Shown here: in pieces, positions 28,890-38,487 of the stretch
Position numbering within the stretch: position 1 is the first letter of the stretch
How the letters are laid out: each line of letters begins with the position of its first letter
Source: Thalassococcus arenae
GTDB lineage: Bacteria; Pseudomonadota; Alphaproteobacteria; Rhodobacterales; Rhodobacteraceae
Direction of reading: 5' to 3'
Assembly (NCBI RefSeq): GCF_019104745.1
Contig: NZ_JAHRWL010000001.1
Location: forward strand, 1,593,001-1,657,000
Length of the DNA: 64,000 nucleotides
Position numbers and translations under genes: made by a program
Notes under the pieces: generated by a model
The model's database searches: none
Told to the model about the DNA's origin: nothing
Seen by the model: the letters and a program-made list of their open reading frames with translations, nothing else

Positions 28890-30485
28890 ATGGCCCCCAA
28901 GGTACTCATCTCCGACGAACTCTCCGAAGCTGCCGTGCAGATCTTCCGCGATCGCGGGATCGATGTGGATTTCATGCCCGAACTGGGCAAGGACAAGGAA
29001 AAGCTGGCCGAGATCATCGGCCGGTATGACGGGCTGGCGATCCGCTCGGCCACCAAGGTCACGCCGACGATCCTCGAGAGGGCGGACAACCTCAAGGTCA
29101 TCGGCCGCGCCGGGATCGGCACCGACAACATCGACAAGGAAGCGGCATCCAAGAAAGGCGTGATCGTGATGAACACGCCGTTCGGCAACATGATCACCAC
29201 CGCCGAACATGCCATCGCGATGATGTTCGCCGTCGCCCGCCAAATCCCCGAAGCCAGCGTGTCGACCCATGCCGGGAAATGGGAGAAGTCCAAGTTCATG
29301 GGGGTCGAGCTGACCGGCAAGACCCTGGGCGTGATCGGGGCCGGCAATATCGGCGGCATCGTCTGCGACCGGGCGCGCGGGCTGAAGATGAAGGTCATCG
29401 CCTACGACCCGTTCCTGGGTGAGGAGAAGGCCCAGCAGATGCAGGTCGAGAAGGTCGAACTGGACGATCTGTTGAAGCGCGCCGATTTCATCACGCTGCA
29501 CGTACCGCTGACCGACCAGACCCGCAACATCCTGTCGGCCGAGAACCTGGCCAAGACCAAGAAGGGCGTGCGCATCATCAACTGCGCCCGCGGCGGTCTG
29601 GTGGACGAAGCGGCACTGGCCGAACTGCTGAAATCCGGCCATGTCGCCGGTGCGGCCTTCGACGTGTTTTCCGTAGAACCGGCCAAGGAAAACCCGCTGT
29701 TCAACCTGCCCAACGTGGTCTGCACGCCGCATCTGGGTGCCGCCACCACCGAGGCGCAGGAAAACGTCGCGCTGCAGGTGGCCGAGCAGATGGCCGATTA
29801 CCTGCTGACCGGCGCCGTGCAGAACGCGCTGAACATGCCGTCGGTCACCGCCGAAGAGGCCAAGATCATGGGCCCCTGGATCAAGCTGGCGGATTACCTG
29901 GGTGCGTTCATCGGCCAGATGACGGACGAGCCGATCAAGGCGATCAACATCCTTTATGATGGCTACGCCGCCGAAATGAACCTGGCGGCGCTGAACTGTT
30001 CGCTGATCGCCGGGATCATGAAACAGGTGAACCCGGACGTGAACATGGTCTCGGCGCCGCTGATCGCCAAGGAGCGCGGGATCAAGATCTCGACCACGAA
30101 CCAGGCGCAATCGGGCGCGTTCGAGGGCTATATCAAGGTGACGGTTGTCACGGGCAAGCGCGAGCGGTCGATCGCCGGGACGGTGTTCAGCGACGGCAAA
30201 CCGCGCTTTATCCAGATCAAGGGCATCAATATCGATGCCGAGGTCGGGCGGCACATGGTCTACACCACCAACGAGGACGTGCCGGGCATCATCGGCGCCC
30301 TGGGTCAGACGATGGGTGCCAACGGCGTCAATATCGCCAACTTCACCTTGGGCCGGACCGCCGCCAAGGGCGAGGCCATCGCGCTGCTTTACGTCGACGA
30401 ACCGGTGCCGGGCAAGGCGCTGGATGCGCTCAGGGCGACGGGGCTGTTCCAGCAGGTCAAGTCGCTGGAATTCGACGTCGCCTGA
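28890..30485 (+). CDS. serA: D-3-phosphoglycerate dehydrogenase
   Basis: 531 residues, the long SerA form. It oxidises 3-phosphoglycerate, the first step of serine synthesis. Catalytic and NAD domains: NAD motif GVIGAGNIGGIVCD near residue 148, the NCARGGLVDE segment near 231, and catalytic His in CTPHLGAATTEAQ near 280. An intervening domain (about 315-450) precedes a C-terminal ACT domain (YTTNEDVPGIIGALGQTMG) for serine feedback. The ATG at 28890 gives MAPKVLISDELS. Confidence 0.96.
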   Translation: MAPKVLISDELSEAAVQIFRDRGIDVDFMPELGKDKEKLAEIIGRYDGLAIRSATKVTPTILERADNLKVIGRAGIGTDNIDKEAASKKGVIVMNTPFGNMITTAEHAIAMMFAVARQIPEASVSTHAGKWEKSKFMGVELTGKTLGVIGAGNIGGIVCDRARGLKMKVIAYDPFLGEEKAQQMQVEKVELDDLLKRADFITLHVPLTDQTRNILSAENLAKTKKGVRIINCARGGLVDEAALAELLKSGHVAGAAFDVFSVEPAKENPLFNLPNVVCTPHLGAATTEAQENVALQVAEQMADYLLTGAVQNALNMPSVTAEEAKIMGPWIKLADYLGAFIGQMTDEPIKAINILYDGYAAEMNLAALNCSLIAGIMKQVNPDVNMVSAPLIAKERGIKISTTNQAQSGAFEGYIKVTVVTGKRERSIAGTVFSDGKPRFIQIKGINIDAEVGRHMVYTTNEDVPGIIGALGQTMGANGVNIANFTLGRTAAKGEAIALLYVDEPVPGKALDALRATGLFQQVKSLEFDVA

Positions 30486-30503
30486 GCGAAACCGGTAAAT
30501 CGG

Positions 30504-30529
30504 CCGCCGCCCGGGCGAGGGCGGCGGTT
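30504..30529 (+). terminator. Probable terminator after serA
   Basis: 9-bp GC stem CCGCCGCCC (30504-30512) / GGGCGGCGG (30519-30527), loop GGGCGA, followed by only TT. The weak T-run makes intrinsic termination less certain. Confidence 0.55.
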
Positions 30530-31048
30530 CGTCATCCGCTGGTGTGTTGTTCAGCCGCAGCGCCGGGAAGACCACCATCGGCGTCGGAGCGATGACCGAT
30601 CCGGCCTTGGCCAGCGTGTTGTCCGGCCCGAGATCGGTTTCACGATGACGCGGAAACCTGCGACAGGACCGCTGTGCGCGCTGAAACGCATCGGTGCTAG
30701 GCGGGTTTCCATGCCCGGGGAGTGTCGCGGCAACAAAGCCCGAACACCACTGGCCGGCAGGCCAACCCCTTCATATCTCTTTCCTTTCTGTCGTCACAAG
30801 TTGATCCGGCCCTGTCTCTACCCAGCGTCGGGCGCCGTGTCGGATGACACATCTGACCGCTGGACTGCTCAGCCGGTTTCGCGATGCTTTTGTCGCGGTG
30901 GTGCGGCCTCGGCGTCGCAGCACATCGCAGTTACAGGCGCGGGCGATTGCCAAGTCGAAGCCGGGCCGTGGGTCGCCGCCGATTGTCGCGAGAGACAAGT
31001 GCGATAGAATATGAAAAATCGATTGTTGTTATCTTCGGAATTACGTTG
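30530..31048. other. Intergenic stretch without a supportable gene
   Basis: About 520 bases between serA and the LysR gene. Short frames exist on both strands but none has a ribosome-binding site or family resemblance. The last 60 bases before the LysR start (AGAATATGAAAAATCGATTG) are AT-rich and probably hold its promoter. Confidence 0.5.
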
Positions 31049-32017
31049 ATGAATTTCAAAACCTTCGATCTCAACCTCCTTCGCGTTCTGGATGCGCTGT
31101 TGACGACGCATTCGACGACGCAGGCTGCGCGCAAGCTGGGGCTTTCGCAGCCCGCCGTGTCTTCGGCGCTTGCGCGGTTGCGCCTGTCACTTGGCGATCC
31201 GTTGTTCGTGCGGCACGGGCGTCGCATCGTGCCCACCGAAAACGCGTTGAGACTGCAGGTTCCGTTGCGCTTGCTGCTGGATGATGCCGAACGGATGCTG
31301 TGCGGCACCGGCCATTTCGATGCCGCCAACGCGCAGGACCGGTTTCGCATTGCGGGCAGCGATTTCTTTGCCGAGATGCTGATGCCCGCGCTGGCCGCCG
31401 ATGTCGCGCGCGAAGCGCCGGGCATCCGCGTGCAACTGGTCGACCTGGTGCCGGAAAACTTCGTCGAAACGCTGGAAAGGCACCAGATCGACCTGGCCTT
31501 GCTGCCGCAAACGGTTTTGCCTGCCTGGGTCGACAGCCATGTGCTGTTCCAGTCCAGTTTTGTCGTGATCGCGCGGCGGGGCCACCCGCGGCTGCGCGCT
31601 GCGCGCATCACTGCGGGCGACGTGATGCCGTTGGATCTGTTCTGCGACCTCGGGCATGTGCTGTTTTCACCCGAAGGCAAGCTGGAGGGGCCGGGCGACG
31701 CGGCGCTGTCGCGCGTCGGACGCGCGCGGCGGGTGGTGATGACGCTTCCGGTGTTTTCCGGCGTCTACAACACCGTCGCGGGCAGCGACACTATCGCCTT
31801 GATCCCGCGGCAGTTGGCTGAAAGGGTCGGGGCGCGTGTGGGTCTGGACATCCTGTTGCCGCCGGTTCCGATCGACCCCGCGGTGATCAGCATGGTGTGG
31901 CACAAGCGCGCCACGACCAGCCCGGCGCATCGCTGGTTGCGTGACAAGGTCCATAACGCAACGCGCTGTCTCGACGTGCCCGCGGCACGCATGGTGGGAT
32001 CTCAGGTTGCACAATGA
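31049..32017 (+). CDS. LysR family transcriptional regulator
   Basis: 322 residues. The N-terminal winged HTH is clear (FDLNLLRVLDALLTTHSTTQ then AARKLGLSQPAVSSALARLR), followed by a substrate-binding domain with NodD/SyrM-like features (RFRIAGSDFFAEMLMPALA). The ATG at 31049 gives MNFKTFDLNLL, the usual start for this subgroup. The stop overlaps the next gene (ATGA), so the two are co-translated. The target is unknown. Confidence 0.9.
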   Translation: MNFKTFDLNLLRVLDALLTTHSTTQAARKLGLSQPAVSSALARLRLSLGDPLFVRHGRRIVPTENALRLQVPLRLLLDDAERMLCGTGHFDAANAQDRFRIAGSDFFAEMLMPALAADVAREAPGIRVQLVDLVPENFVETLERHQIDLALLPQTVLPAWVDSHVLFQSSFVVIARRGHPRLRAARITAGDVMPLDLFCDLGHVLFSPEGKLEGPGDAALSRVGRARRVVMTLPVFSGVYNTVAGSDTIALIPRQLAERVGARVGLDILLPPVPIDPAVISMVWHKRATTSPAHRWLRDKVHNATRCLDVPAARMVGSQVAQ

Positions 32018-32733
32018 ATGACGCGATCTTTGCCATCGGGGACGTGCACGGTCAGTATCGCTATCTGGTCCAGGCGCTGGACTGGATCGCGGCCGATCCA
32101 GAGGCCGGCGCGCCGATCGTTTTCATCGGCGACTACATCGACCGGGGGCCGGATAGCCGCGCGGTGGTGGAAAGGCTGATGCGCGGCGCTCCGGAGGACA
32201 CCGACTGGATTTGTCTTCAGGGCAATCACGACACGCTGCTGCCGCTCTTCGTGTCCGAGGCCGAAGACGACGCGACGCAGACGATCGCGCGACGCTGGTT
32301 GAGCAAGGCGATGGGCGGGATGCAAACCCTGGCGAGCTACGGCATCGACCCGAACGCCGACCGGCCGCTTGATGACATCCGGACAGAGGCGCGCGATCGG
32401 GTTCCGGTGGATCACGTCATGTGGCTCGACGCGCGTCCGCGGATGCATGTCACGGATGCCCATGTGTTCGTTCATGCCGGAATTCGCCCCGGGATCGCGC
32501 TGGACGATCAGGATCCGGAGGACCTGATCTGGATCCGCCGCGATTTCCTGGACGACCCGCGCGATCATGGTCGATTGGTGATCCACGGCCACACGCCGGC
32601 GGATATTCCCGAACACTGCGGCAACCGTATCAACGTCGATGGCGGTGCAGGCTACGGAAGGCCGATCTATCCGGTCCTGTTACTGCGCGGCGAGGCCTTT
32701 CTGATCGGGCCCCGCGGTCGCGCCGCCCTCTAG
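32014..32733 (+). CDS. Metallophosphoesterase, PPP serine/threonine phosphatase-like
   Basis: 239 residues. All calcineurin-type motifs are visible: GDVHGQ near residue 9, GDYIDRGPDSR near 41, GNHD near 71, HAGIRPG near 153 and HGHTPADIPE near 190. The set resembles bacteriophage-lambda-type PrpA/PrpB protein phosphatases or ApaH-like enzymes. ATG overlaps the LysR stop. Its last 54 bases overlap the convergent sulfate-transporter gene on the other strand. Confidence 0.88.
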   Translation: MNDAIFAIGDVHGQYRYLVQALDWIAADPEAGAPIVFIGDYIDRGPDSRAVVERLMRGAPEDTDWICLQGNHDTLLPLFVSEAEDDATQTIARRWLSKAMGGMQTLASYGIDPNADRPLDDIRTEARDRVPVDHVMWLDARPRMHVTDAHVFVHAGIRPGIALDDQDPEDLIWIRRDFLDDPRDHGRLVIHGHTPADIPEHCGNRINVDGGAGYGRPIYPVLLLRGEAFLIGPRGRAAL

Positions 32734-34431
32734 CGCGCGCCAGGCGTCGTATTGCGACAGGAACACCTTGCCAGTCAGCGCATCCAGGAAATGCGAGCGT
32801 TTCAAGCGGTCCATCACCGGACCCTTGACCTCGCTCAGATGTAGCCGAATACCCAAGTCATCGAGGCGGCGATTGATTTCCTCGAGCGTTTCCAGTGCGC
32901 TCATGTCGACCTCGTTCACCGCCGGGAACATCAGCACGACGTGGCGCAGCGCCTTGTCCTTTGCCACGCGGTTCAGAACCAGGTCTTCAAGAAAGCGGGC
33001 ATTGGCGAAATACAGGCTTTCGTCGACCCGCAGGGTCACCAGGTGCGGCCGGGTGTCGACCTTGTGCCTCAGGATGTTGCGGAAGTGCTGCGTGCCCGGG
33101 ACAAGGCCGACCTCGGCGACATGCGGGCGGGATGTCTTGTACAGATGCAGGGCGATCGACAACAGCACGCCGGCCGATACGCCAACTTCGACGCCGAAAC
33201 CCAGGGTCAGGACGATGGTCGCGGCCACAGCAGAAAAATCGATCTTGGAATAGCTCCAGGCCCGCCCCAGGATCGAGAAATCGACCAGGCTGAGCACTGC
33301 GACGATGATCGTGGCGGCCAGTGTCGCGGTCGGCAGATAGGTCAGCAGCGGCGTCAGGAACAACGCGGCCAGCGCGATGCCGATGGCGGTGAGGGCGCCG
33401 GCCGCCGGGGTTTCCGCCCCGGCGTCGAAATTGACCACCGACCGGGCGAAACCGCCGGTCACCGGATAGCCGCCCGACAACGCCGCTGCCGCGTTCGACG
33501 CGCCAAGGCCGATCAGTTCCTGATCGGGATCGATGCGCTGGCGTTTCTTGGCGGCCAGCGTCTGCGCGACCGACACGGATTCGACGAACCCGATGATCGA
33601 GATCAGCAGCGCAGACAGGAACAGTTGCTGCCAGAGCATGGGATCGAGGCTGGGCAGGGTCAGTGGCGGCAGCCCCGAAGGCACGGCACCCACGAGTGCG
33701 ACGCCCGATGCGCCGAGATCCAGCGCATAAGCGGTCAGGGCGGTGGCGGCGACGGCGGCGACCGGCCCGGCCTTGGCCAGCAGATCGGCGAGGCGCGGGC
33801 GCAGGCCCAGCGACAACAGCGCCGGTTTCAGCCCCTTGCGGACCCAGAACAGGAAAGCCAGCGTTGCGGCACCCAGTGCCAGCGTGATCGGGTTGGTGTC
33901 CGGCAGATGCGCGACCAGCGTGGTGGCGATGTCCACCAACGTGTGACCATGCGCGTCGACGCCGAAGATGTGGCGCAGCTGCGAGGCGGCGATCAGCAGG
34001 CCCGATGCGGTGATGAAGCCGGCGATCACCGGATGGCTGAGGAAATTCGCCAATTGTCCCAGCCGCAGGATCCCCATCGCCAGCAGGATCGCGCCCGACA
34101 ACAGCGCCAGCGTGCCTGCGGCCAGCGCGATCTGGGCGGGATCGGTCAGACCCAGCTTGCCGATGGCGGCGGCGGTCATCAGCGACACCACGGCTACAGG
34201 CCCGACGGCCAGCGCGCGCGAAGTGCCGAAGATCGCGTAGGCCACCAGCGGCAGGATCGACGCGTAGAGCCCCATTTCGGGTGGCAGACCTGCCAGCAGC
34301 GCGTAGGCCAGCGATTGCGGGATCAGCATGATCGTGACGATCAGCGCCGCCATGCCATCGGACATGGCCGTATCCCACGTATAGCTCTTGCCCCATTGAA
34401 GGATCGGAAAGAAACGCGCGAGCCGTTGCAT
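32680..34431 (-). CDS. SulP family inorganic anion transporter with STAS domain
   Basis: 583 residues. About 11-12 membrane helices (30-430) start with the SulP signature LIPQSLAYALLAGLPPEMGL; a cytoplasmic STAS domain occupies about 450-560 (VVLMFPAVNEVDMSALETLE). Members carry sulfate, bicarbonate or dicarboxylates; substrate is not decided by sequence alone. The ATG at 34431 was preferred over a TTG four codons upstream. The 3' end overlaps the phosphatase gene by 54 bases, which is unusual for convergent genes. Confidence 0.9.
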   Translation of the reverse strand: MQRLARFFPILQWGKSYTWDTAMSDGMAALIVTIMLIPQSLAYALLAGLPPEMGLYASILPLVAYAIFGTSRALAVGPVAVVSLMTAAAIGKLGLTDPAQIALAAGTLALLSGAILLAMGILRLGQLANFLSHPVIAGFITASGLLIAASQLRHIFGVDAHGHTLVDIATTLVAHLPDTNPITLALGAATLAFLFWVRKGLKPALLSLGLRPRLADLLAKAGPVAAVAATALTAYALDLGASGVALVGAVPSGLPPLTLPSLDPMLWQQLFLSALLISIIGFVESVSVAQTLAAKKRQRIDPDQELIGLGASNAAAALSGGYPVTGGFARSVVNFDAGAETPAAGALTAIGIALAALFLTPLLTYLPTATLAATIIVAVLSLVDFSILGRAWSYSKIDFSAVAATIVLTLGFGVEVGVSAGVLLSIALHLYKTSRPHVAEVGLVPGTQHFRNILRHKVDTRPHLVTLRVDESLYFANARFLEDLVLNRVAKDKALRHVVLMFPAVNEVDMSALETLEEINRRLDDLGIRLHLSEVKGPVMDRLKRSHFLDALTGKVFLSQYDAWRALEGGATAGPDQKGLAAQ

Positions 34432-34499
34432 GATCTGCCCCAATTCTGTTCTGTCGGGACAGATATATTCTTTTTATTGAATTTGTGAAGTGGCCAGTC

Positions 34500-35510
34500 T
34501 CACTCGTAGCTCAGCAGCGTCGCCTTGCCGCGGAAGATCACGTAGGACAAAACCGTGTAGCCCATGATCATGGGCAGCACGAACAGCGTGCCGATCAGGA
34601 TGATGAACAGGCTTTCCGGTGCCGATGCCGCTTCGTAGATCGTCAGTTGTTCCGGGACCACGTAGGGATAAAAGCTGTAAGCCATGCCGAAGAAGCCCAG
34701 CACGAACAGGGTGATCGTGGCGACGAACGGGAACCAGGCCCAGCCGTCGTCCTTGGTCGGCAGGTGGCGCAGGGCGTAGGCCAGAAGCGCCACCAGAGCG
34801 GCCGAGATCAGGGGCAGCGGCGCCAGCAGGAAAATCTCGGGTACGGAAAACCATTTGTCGAAGATCCGCGGGCTGACGAAGGGCGAGGCGACAGACACCG
34901 CGCCAAGGCCCAGCACGACACCCCAGATGCCGCCCTTTGCCCAGCCCACCGCCTTGCGCTGCAGCGCCTTGTCGGTCTTCAGGATCAGCCATGTCGCGCC
35001 GATGAAGCTGTAGGCGACGGTCAGGAAGACCGCGGTGATGGCGGCGAAGCCCAACGTGAACCACGTCACCTGCAGCCCCATGATGTAGAGCCCCAGCATG
35101 TAACCCTGGCTGAGCGAGGTCATCAGCGACCCGGCAAAGAAGGCACGATTCCAGCTGTCCTTCCAGGGCGCGGGCGCCTTGACCCGAAACTCGAAGGCGA
35201 CACCGCGCAGGATCAGTCCGATCAGCATCACCGCGACGGGCAGGTAGAGCGCCGTCAGGATCGCGCCGTGGGCGGTGGGAAAGGCCACCAGAAGGATTCC
35301 GATGGCCAACACCAACCAGGTTTCGTTGGCGTCCCAAAACGGACCGATCGAGGCGATCATGCGGTCCTTTTCGGCCTCTTCGGCGAAGGGGAACAGCACC
35401 CCGACACCAAGGTCGAAGCCGTCGAGGACGACGTAGATCAGGATCGACAGGCCCATCAGGGCAGCAAAGGTCAGCGGCAGCCAGGTGCCGGGATCGCCGA
35501 ACAGCTCCAT
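34500..35510 (-). CDS. cydB: Cytochrome bd-type ubiquinol oxidase subunit II (CydB/CioB)
   Basis: 336 residues, eight or nine membrane helices. N-terminal LIYVVLDGFDLGVGVLFPF and WDANETWLVLAIG are CydB signatures. It forms the terminal quinol oxidase with subunit I, whose stop is 4 bases upstream. I see no cydX-like small gene after it and no cydCD in the window. Confidence 0.94.
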   Translation of the reverse strand: MELFGDPGTWLPLTFAALMGLSILIYVVLDGFDLGVGVLFPFAEEAEKDRMIASIGPFWDANETWLVLAIGILLVAFPTAHGAILTALYLPVAVMLIGLILRGVAFEFRVKAPAPWKDSWNRAFFAGSLMTSLSQGYMLGLYIMGLQVTWFTLGFAAITAVFLTVAYSFIGATWLILKTDKALQRKAVGWAKGGIWGVVLGLGAVSVASPFVSPRIFDKWFSVPEIFLLAPLPLISAALVALLAYALRHLPTKDDGWAWFPFVATITLFVLGFFGMAYSFYPYVVPEQLTIYEAASAPESLFIILIGTLFVLPMIMGYTVLSYVIFRGKATLLSYE

Positions 35511-35514
35511 CGGT

Positions 35515-36897
35515 CTACTCCGCCGCCACGGCGACGGGTGCCTGGCCGGACAGTGCGGTCCGCGGCGCGATGTCTTCGCCGCGCGCCGCCTTGCGGGCAA
35601 GGTAGAACAGAACCGACACGTAGGCGAACAGCAACAGGGCATAGATGGCCAGGTAGGCGATCAGCGTGGTCAGCACCATCGGTGCGGGCACGGCGGCCAC
35701 GGCCTGTTCGGTGGTCAGAACGCCCTGCACCAGCCAGGGCTGACGGCCGATTTCCGTCGTGTACCATCCGGCGAGCGTTGCCACCCAGCCCGAAAACGCC
35801 ATCGGAACGAGCGCCAGCAACAGCGGCTTGGGCAGGTGCTGGACGCCGCCGCGACGCCACATCAGCGCGACCGCGGCCCAGCTGAGCAGCAGCATCGCCA
35901 TGCCGGTGCCGACCATGATCCGGAAGCTGAAGAAGACCGGCGCGACGGGCGGATGGGTCACGCTGCCATCTTCGGCGACGAAGTCGTTGAGGCCGGGCAC
36001 CACGCCATCGGCCTTGTGTTTCAGGATCAGCGAGGCGCCGTTGGGGATGCCGATCTCGAAGCGGTTCTCGCGCGCTTCCTCGTCGGGCAGGGCGAACAGC
36101 AGCAGCGGAACGTTGCCGCGCGTTTCCCAGTTGCCTTCCATCGCGGCAACCTTCTGCGGCTGGTGTTCCAGCGTGTTGAGGCCGTGGAAATCGCCAGCGA
36201 CGATCTGTACCGGGATCAGCAGCGCACCCATGACCAGGCCGGTGCGCAGGGTCGCGCGCACGGCGTCCGACCGGTCGCCGATCAGCAGGCGGAAGGCGCT
36301 GAGCCCGGCGATCAGGAAGGCGACGGTCAGGCCCGAGGCCAGAAGCATGTGCACAAGGCGGTAGGGCATCGACGGGTTGAAGATGATCGCCCACCAATCG
36401 GTAGCGAACGCGACGCCGTCGCGCATTTCGAACCCCGCGGGCGTGTGCATCCACGAATTCAGCACCAGGATCCAGAAGGCCGACATGGTCGTGCCGAAGG
36501 CGACCAGGAAAGTGGACAGCGTATGCAGCCAGGACGGCACCCGCGACATGCCGAACAGCATGATGCCCAGAAACACAGCCTCGAGGAAGAAGGCAGTCAT
36601 CACCTCGTAGGCCAGCAGCGGTCCGGCGATGTTGCCCACGCTTTCCATGAAGCCCGGCCAGTTGGTGCCGAACTGGAACGACATCGTGATGCCGCTGACC
36701 ACGCCCATGGCGAAGGACAGGGCAAAGACCTTGACCCAGAAACGGTAGGCATCCATCCATTTTGCTGCGCCTGTTGCCTGCCAGCGCAGCTTGAAGAACA
36801 GCAACACCCATCCCAGGGCGATGGTGATCGTCGGAAACAGGATGTGGAACGAAATGTTCGCTCCGAACTGAATGCGGGACAACAGCAGCGTGTCCAT
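35515..36897 (-). CDS. cydA: Cytochrome bd-type ubiquinol oxidase subunit I (CydA/CioA, short Q-loop)
   Basis: 460 residues. Haem-ligand context is present: the first His in FGANISFHILFPT near residue 18 and a second in PYRLVHMLLASG near 180; TEIGRQPWLVQGVL near 380-393 is the family signature. The quinol (Q) loop is short compared with E. coli CydA, which places it with the cyanide-insensitive oxidase (CIO) group. Inner-membrane enzyme reducing O2 without proton pumping. A near-palindrome lies upstream. Confidence 0.94.
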   Translation of the reverse strand: MDTLLLSRIQFGANISFHILFPTITIALGWVLLFFKLRWQATGAAKWMDAYRFWVKVFALSFAMGVVSGITMSFQFGTNWPGFMESVGNIAGPLLAYEVMTAFFLEAVFLGIMLFGMSRVPSWLHTLSTFLVAFGTTMSAFWILVLNSWMHTPAGFEMRDGVAFATDWWAIIFNPSMPYRLVHMLLASGLTVAFLIAGLSAFRLLIGDRSDAVRATLRTGLVMGALLIPVQIVAGDFHGLNTLEHQPQKVAAMEGNWETRGNVPLLLFALPDEEARENRFEIGIPNGASLILKHKADGVVPGLNDFVAEDGSVTHPPVAPVFFSFRIMVGTGMAMLLLSWAAVALMWRRGGVQHLPKPLLLALVPMAFSGWVATLAGWYTTEIGRQPWLVQGVLTTEQAVAAVPAPMVLTTLIAYLAIYALLLFAYVSVLFYLARKAARGEDIAPRTALSGQAPVAVAAE

Positions 36898-36931
36898 GGG
36901 TCAAACCTCTCTCTCGGCTTGGTCCAAAGAT

Positions 36932-36949
36932 ATGTTGCAAATGCAGCAT
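36932..36949. promoter_or_regulatory. Candidate operator upstream of cydAB
   Basis: ATGTTGC-AAAT-GCAGCAT, arms complementary at 6 of 7 positions, 35 bases upstream of the cydA start. It is not an FNR box (TTGAT-N4-ATCAA). The regulator is unknown. Confidence 0.4.
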
Positions 36950-37027
36950 TTCCGCTGCCTGCGACCGGATTTCGCAGGGGTGCTGCCGGCGTCGCGGACG
37001 AACGTGACGCCGGTCGGCGCTCGGTTT

Positions 37028-38089
37028 CTATTGCAGCGCCGACGCGGCCGGTATCAGGCCTTGTCTGACCCTCAAACCACCCAGAGAAACCGCCCCGGCG
37101 GCATGTTTCATCTTGGGGTTGCCGGCTGGCGGGGCGGCCTGCCGCAGCAGGATCGCACCCGGCATGGCAGGTCGCGGCTTGCGCACCGCTTGCGGTCCGC
37201 TGGTGCCGGGTTCGGGAAACAGCCCGGCGATGAAGGCGGTTTCCGGGCGCGTGGGCCGGGATCGAAGCGGCGCCGTGTCCGTGTCGGGCGTCATGGAAAA
37301 GCCGCGATCCATCAGGCGCGCGACGGTCTCGGTGCGTTCCGCCGACGAGGTTGCGCCGAAGACCGTGACGATCAGGTGCCGCCCGCTGCGTCGCGCCGAA
37401 GCGGTCAGGTTGTATCCGGCGGCGCGGGTATATCCCGTCTTGATCCCGTCGGCACCGTCATATGCGCCGAGGAACCGGCGGTTGGTGTGGGCGATTTCAC
37501 GCGTGCCGATCCGGGCGGTGCGCTGGCGGAACAGGGAAAAGAACTCCGGATGGTCCATCGCCAGGCGGCGGCCGAGTTCGGCCATGTCACGCGCGGTCGA
37601 GAGATGCCCCGAAGCGGTCAGGCCATGCGGGTTGCGGAACCGGGTTGCGGTCAGCCCCAGACGCCGCGCGGTGTCGTTCATGCGCGCGACGAACGCGGCT
37701 TCGGTGCCGCCAATCGCCTCGGCCAGCGCAGTGGCGGCATCGTTGGCCGACCGGATCGCGGTGCCGAGGATCAACGCTTGAACCGTCGTGCGATCCCCGT
37801 CCCTGAGATGCAGCGACGATCCACCCTTGGCTGCGGCGCTGGCCGACACGGTGACGGGATCGTTGGCCGCGATGGTGCCGGACTTGAGCGCGTCGAAAGC
37901 CAGGTAAAGCGTCATCATCTTTGTCAGCGATGCGGGATGCAGCGGCGTATCGGCATTGTCCGCAGACAGAACCGCGCCGGTCTGGACATCGAGAACCAGA
38001 TGCGCCTGAGGCGCGGCGGAGACGGCCCAGCCAGTCAGGATCAGCACAGCTGCCGGGAGCATCCGGTGCAGATATCGTAGTCGCGGCAC
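37028..38089 (-). CDS. D-alanyl-D-alanine carboxypeptidase (DacF/PBP5-type)
   Basis: 353 residues. Penicillin-binding motifs in order: SxxK as SLTK near residue 54, SxN as SAN near 113, and KTG near 218. A signal peptide lies within the first 26 residues (MLPAAVLILTGWAVSAAPQA). The enzyme trims the terminal D-Ala of murein stem peptides in the periplasm. The last 90 residues are Pro/Arg-rich and not part of the S11 fold. Confidence 0.92.
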   Translation of the reverse strand: MPRLRYLHRMLPAAVLILTGWAVSAAPQAHLVLDVQTGAVLSADNADTPLHPASLTKMMTLYLAFDALKSGTIAANDPVTVSASAAAKGGSSLHLRDGDRTTVQALILGTAIRSANDAATALAEAIGGTEAAFVARMNDTARRLGLTATRFRNPHGLTASGHLSTARDMAELGRRLAMDHPEFFSLFRQRTARIGTREIAHTNRRFLGAYDGADGIKTGYTRAAGYNLTASARRSGRHLIVTVFGATSSAERTETVARLMDRGFSMTPDTDTAPLRSRPTRPETAFIAGLFPEPGTSGPQAVRKPRPAMPGAILLRQAAPPAGNPKMKHAAGAVSLGGLRVRQGLIPAASALQ

Positions 38090-38204
38090 GCCCGCCCTCC
38101 GTTCTGGAAGCGGCCCGGTCAGCCGGGCGGAGCAAGGCTTAGCGCGCGTGGCTTACCGTGTGGTGAAGGCGATCAAGACAATTCGCACGATCCGACCGAA
38201 AGAC

Positions 38205-38229
38205 AAAAGCCGCCCCGAATGGAGCGGCT
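38205..38229 (-). terminator. Terminator of the rplS-rpmE transcript
   Basis: Read on the minus strand: AGCCGCTCC-ATTC-GGGGCGGCT (one G-T pair) followed by TTTG, 26 bases after the rpmE stop. Confidence 0.75.
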
Positions 38230-38254
38230 CTGCCAGAACGGTATCGAAGGTGGA

Positions 38255-38476
38255 TCAGAAACCCAGGCCTTCGTATTTTTTCTTGAACTTGGACACGCGG
38301 CCGCCCTGGTCCATCAGGCGTGTGCCGCCGCCAGTCCACGCGGGATGCACGGTGGGGTCGATATCCAGAACCAGCGTGTCGCCTTCCTTGCCCCAGGTGG
38401 TGCGGGTTTCGAAGGTCGTGCCGTCGGTCATCTTGACGGTGACGAGGTGGTAATCGGGATGGATGTCCTTTTTCAT
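38255..38476 (-). CDS. rpmE: 50S ribosomal protein L31
   Basis: 73 residues, [19 protein letters not shown] at the start and [10 protein letters not shown] at the end. There is no cysteine at all, so this is the zinc-independent (C-minus) form. It is 11 bases downstream of rplS in the same operon, with a ribosome-binding site AAGGAGAGACG. Confidence 0.96.
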   Translation of the reverse strand: MKKDIHPDYHLVTVKMTDGTTFETRTTWGKEGDTLVLDIDPTVHPAWTGGGTRLMDQGGRVSKFKKKYEGLGF

Positions 38477-38487
38477 CTCGTCTCTCC

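Noticed and set aside
30551-30736. 61-codon minus-strand frame in the serA-LysR gap, and a possible gene remnant around 30550-30650
   Set aside because: No ribosome-binding site and no recognisable family; the apparent peptide APTPMVVFPALRLN could not be tied to any known protein.
38255-38476. L31 without cysteines as a defective gene
   Set aside because: Cys-free L31 is a known zinc-independent form; length and ends are normal.
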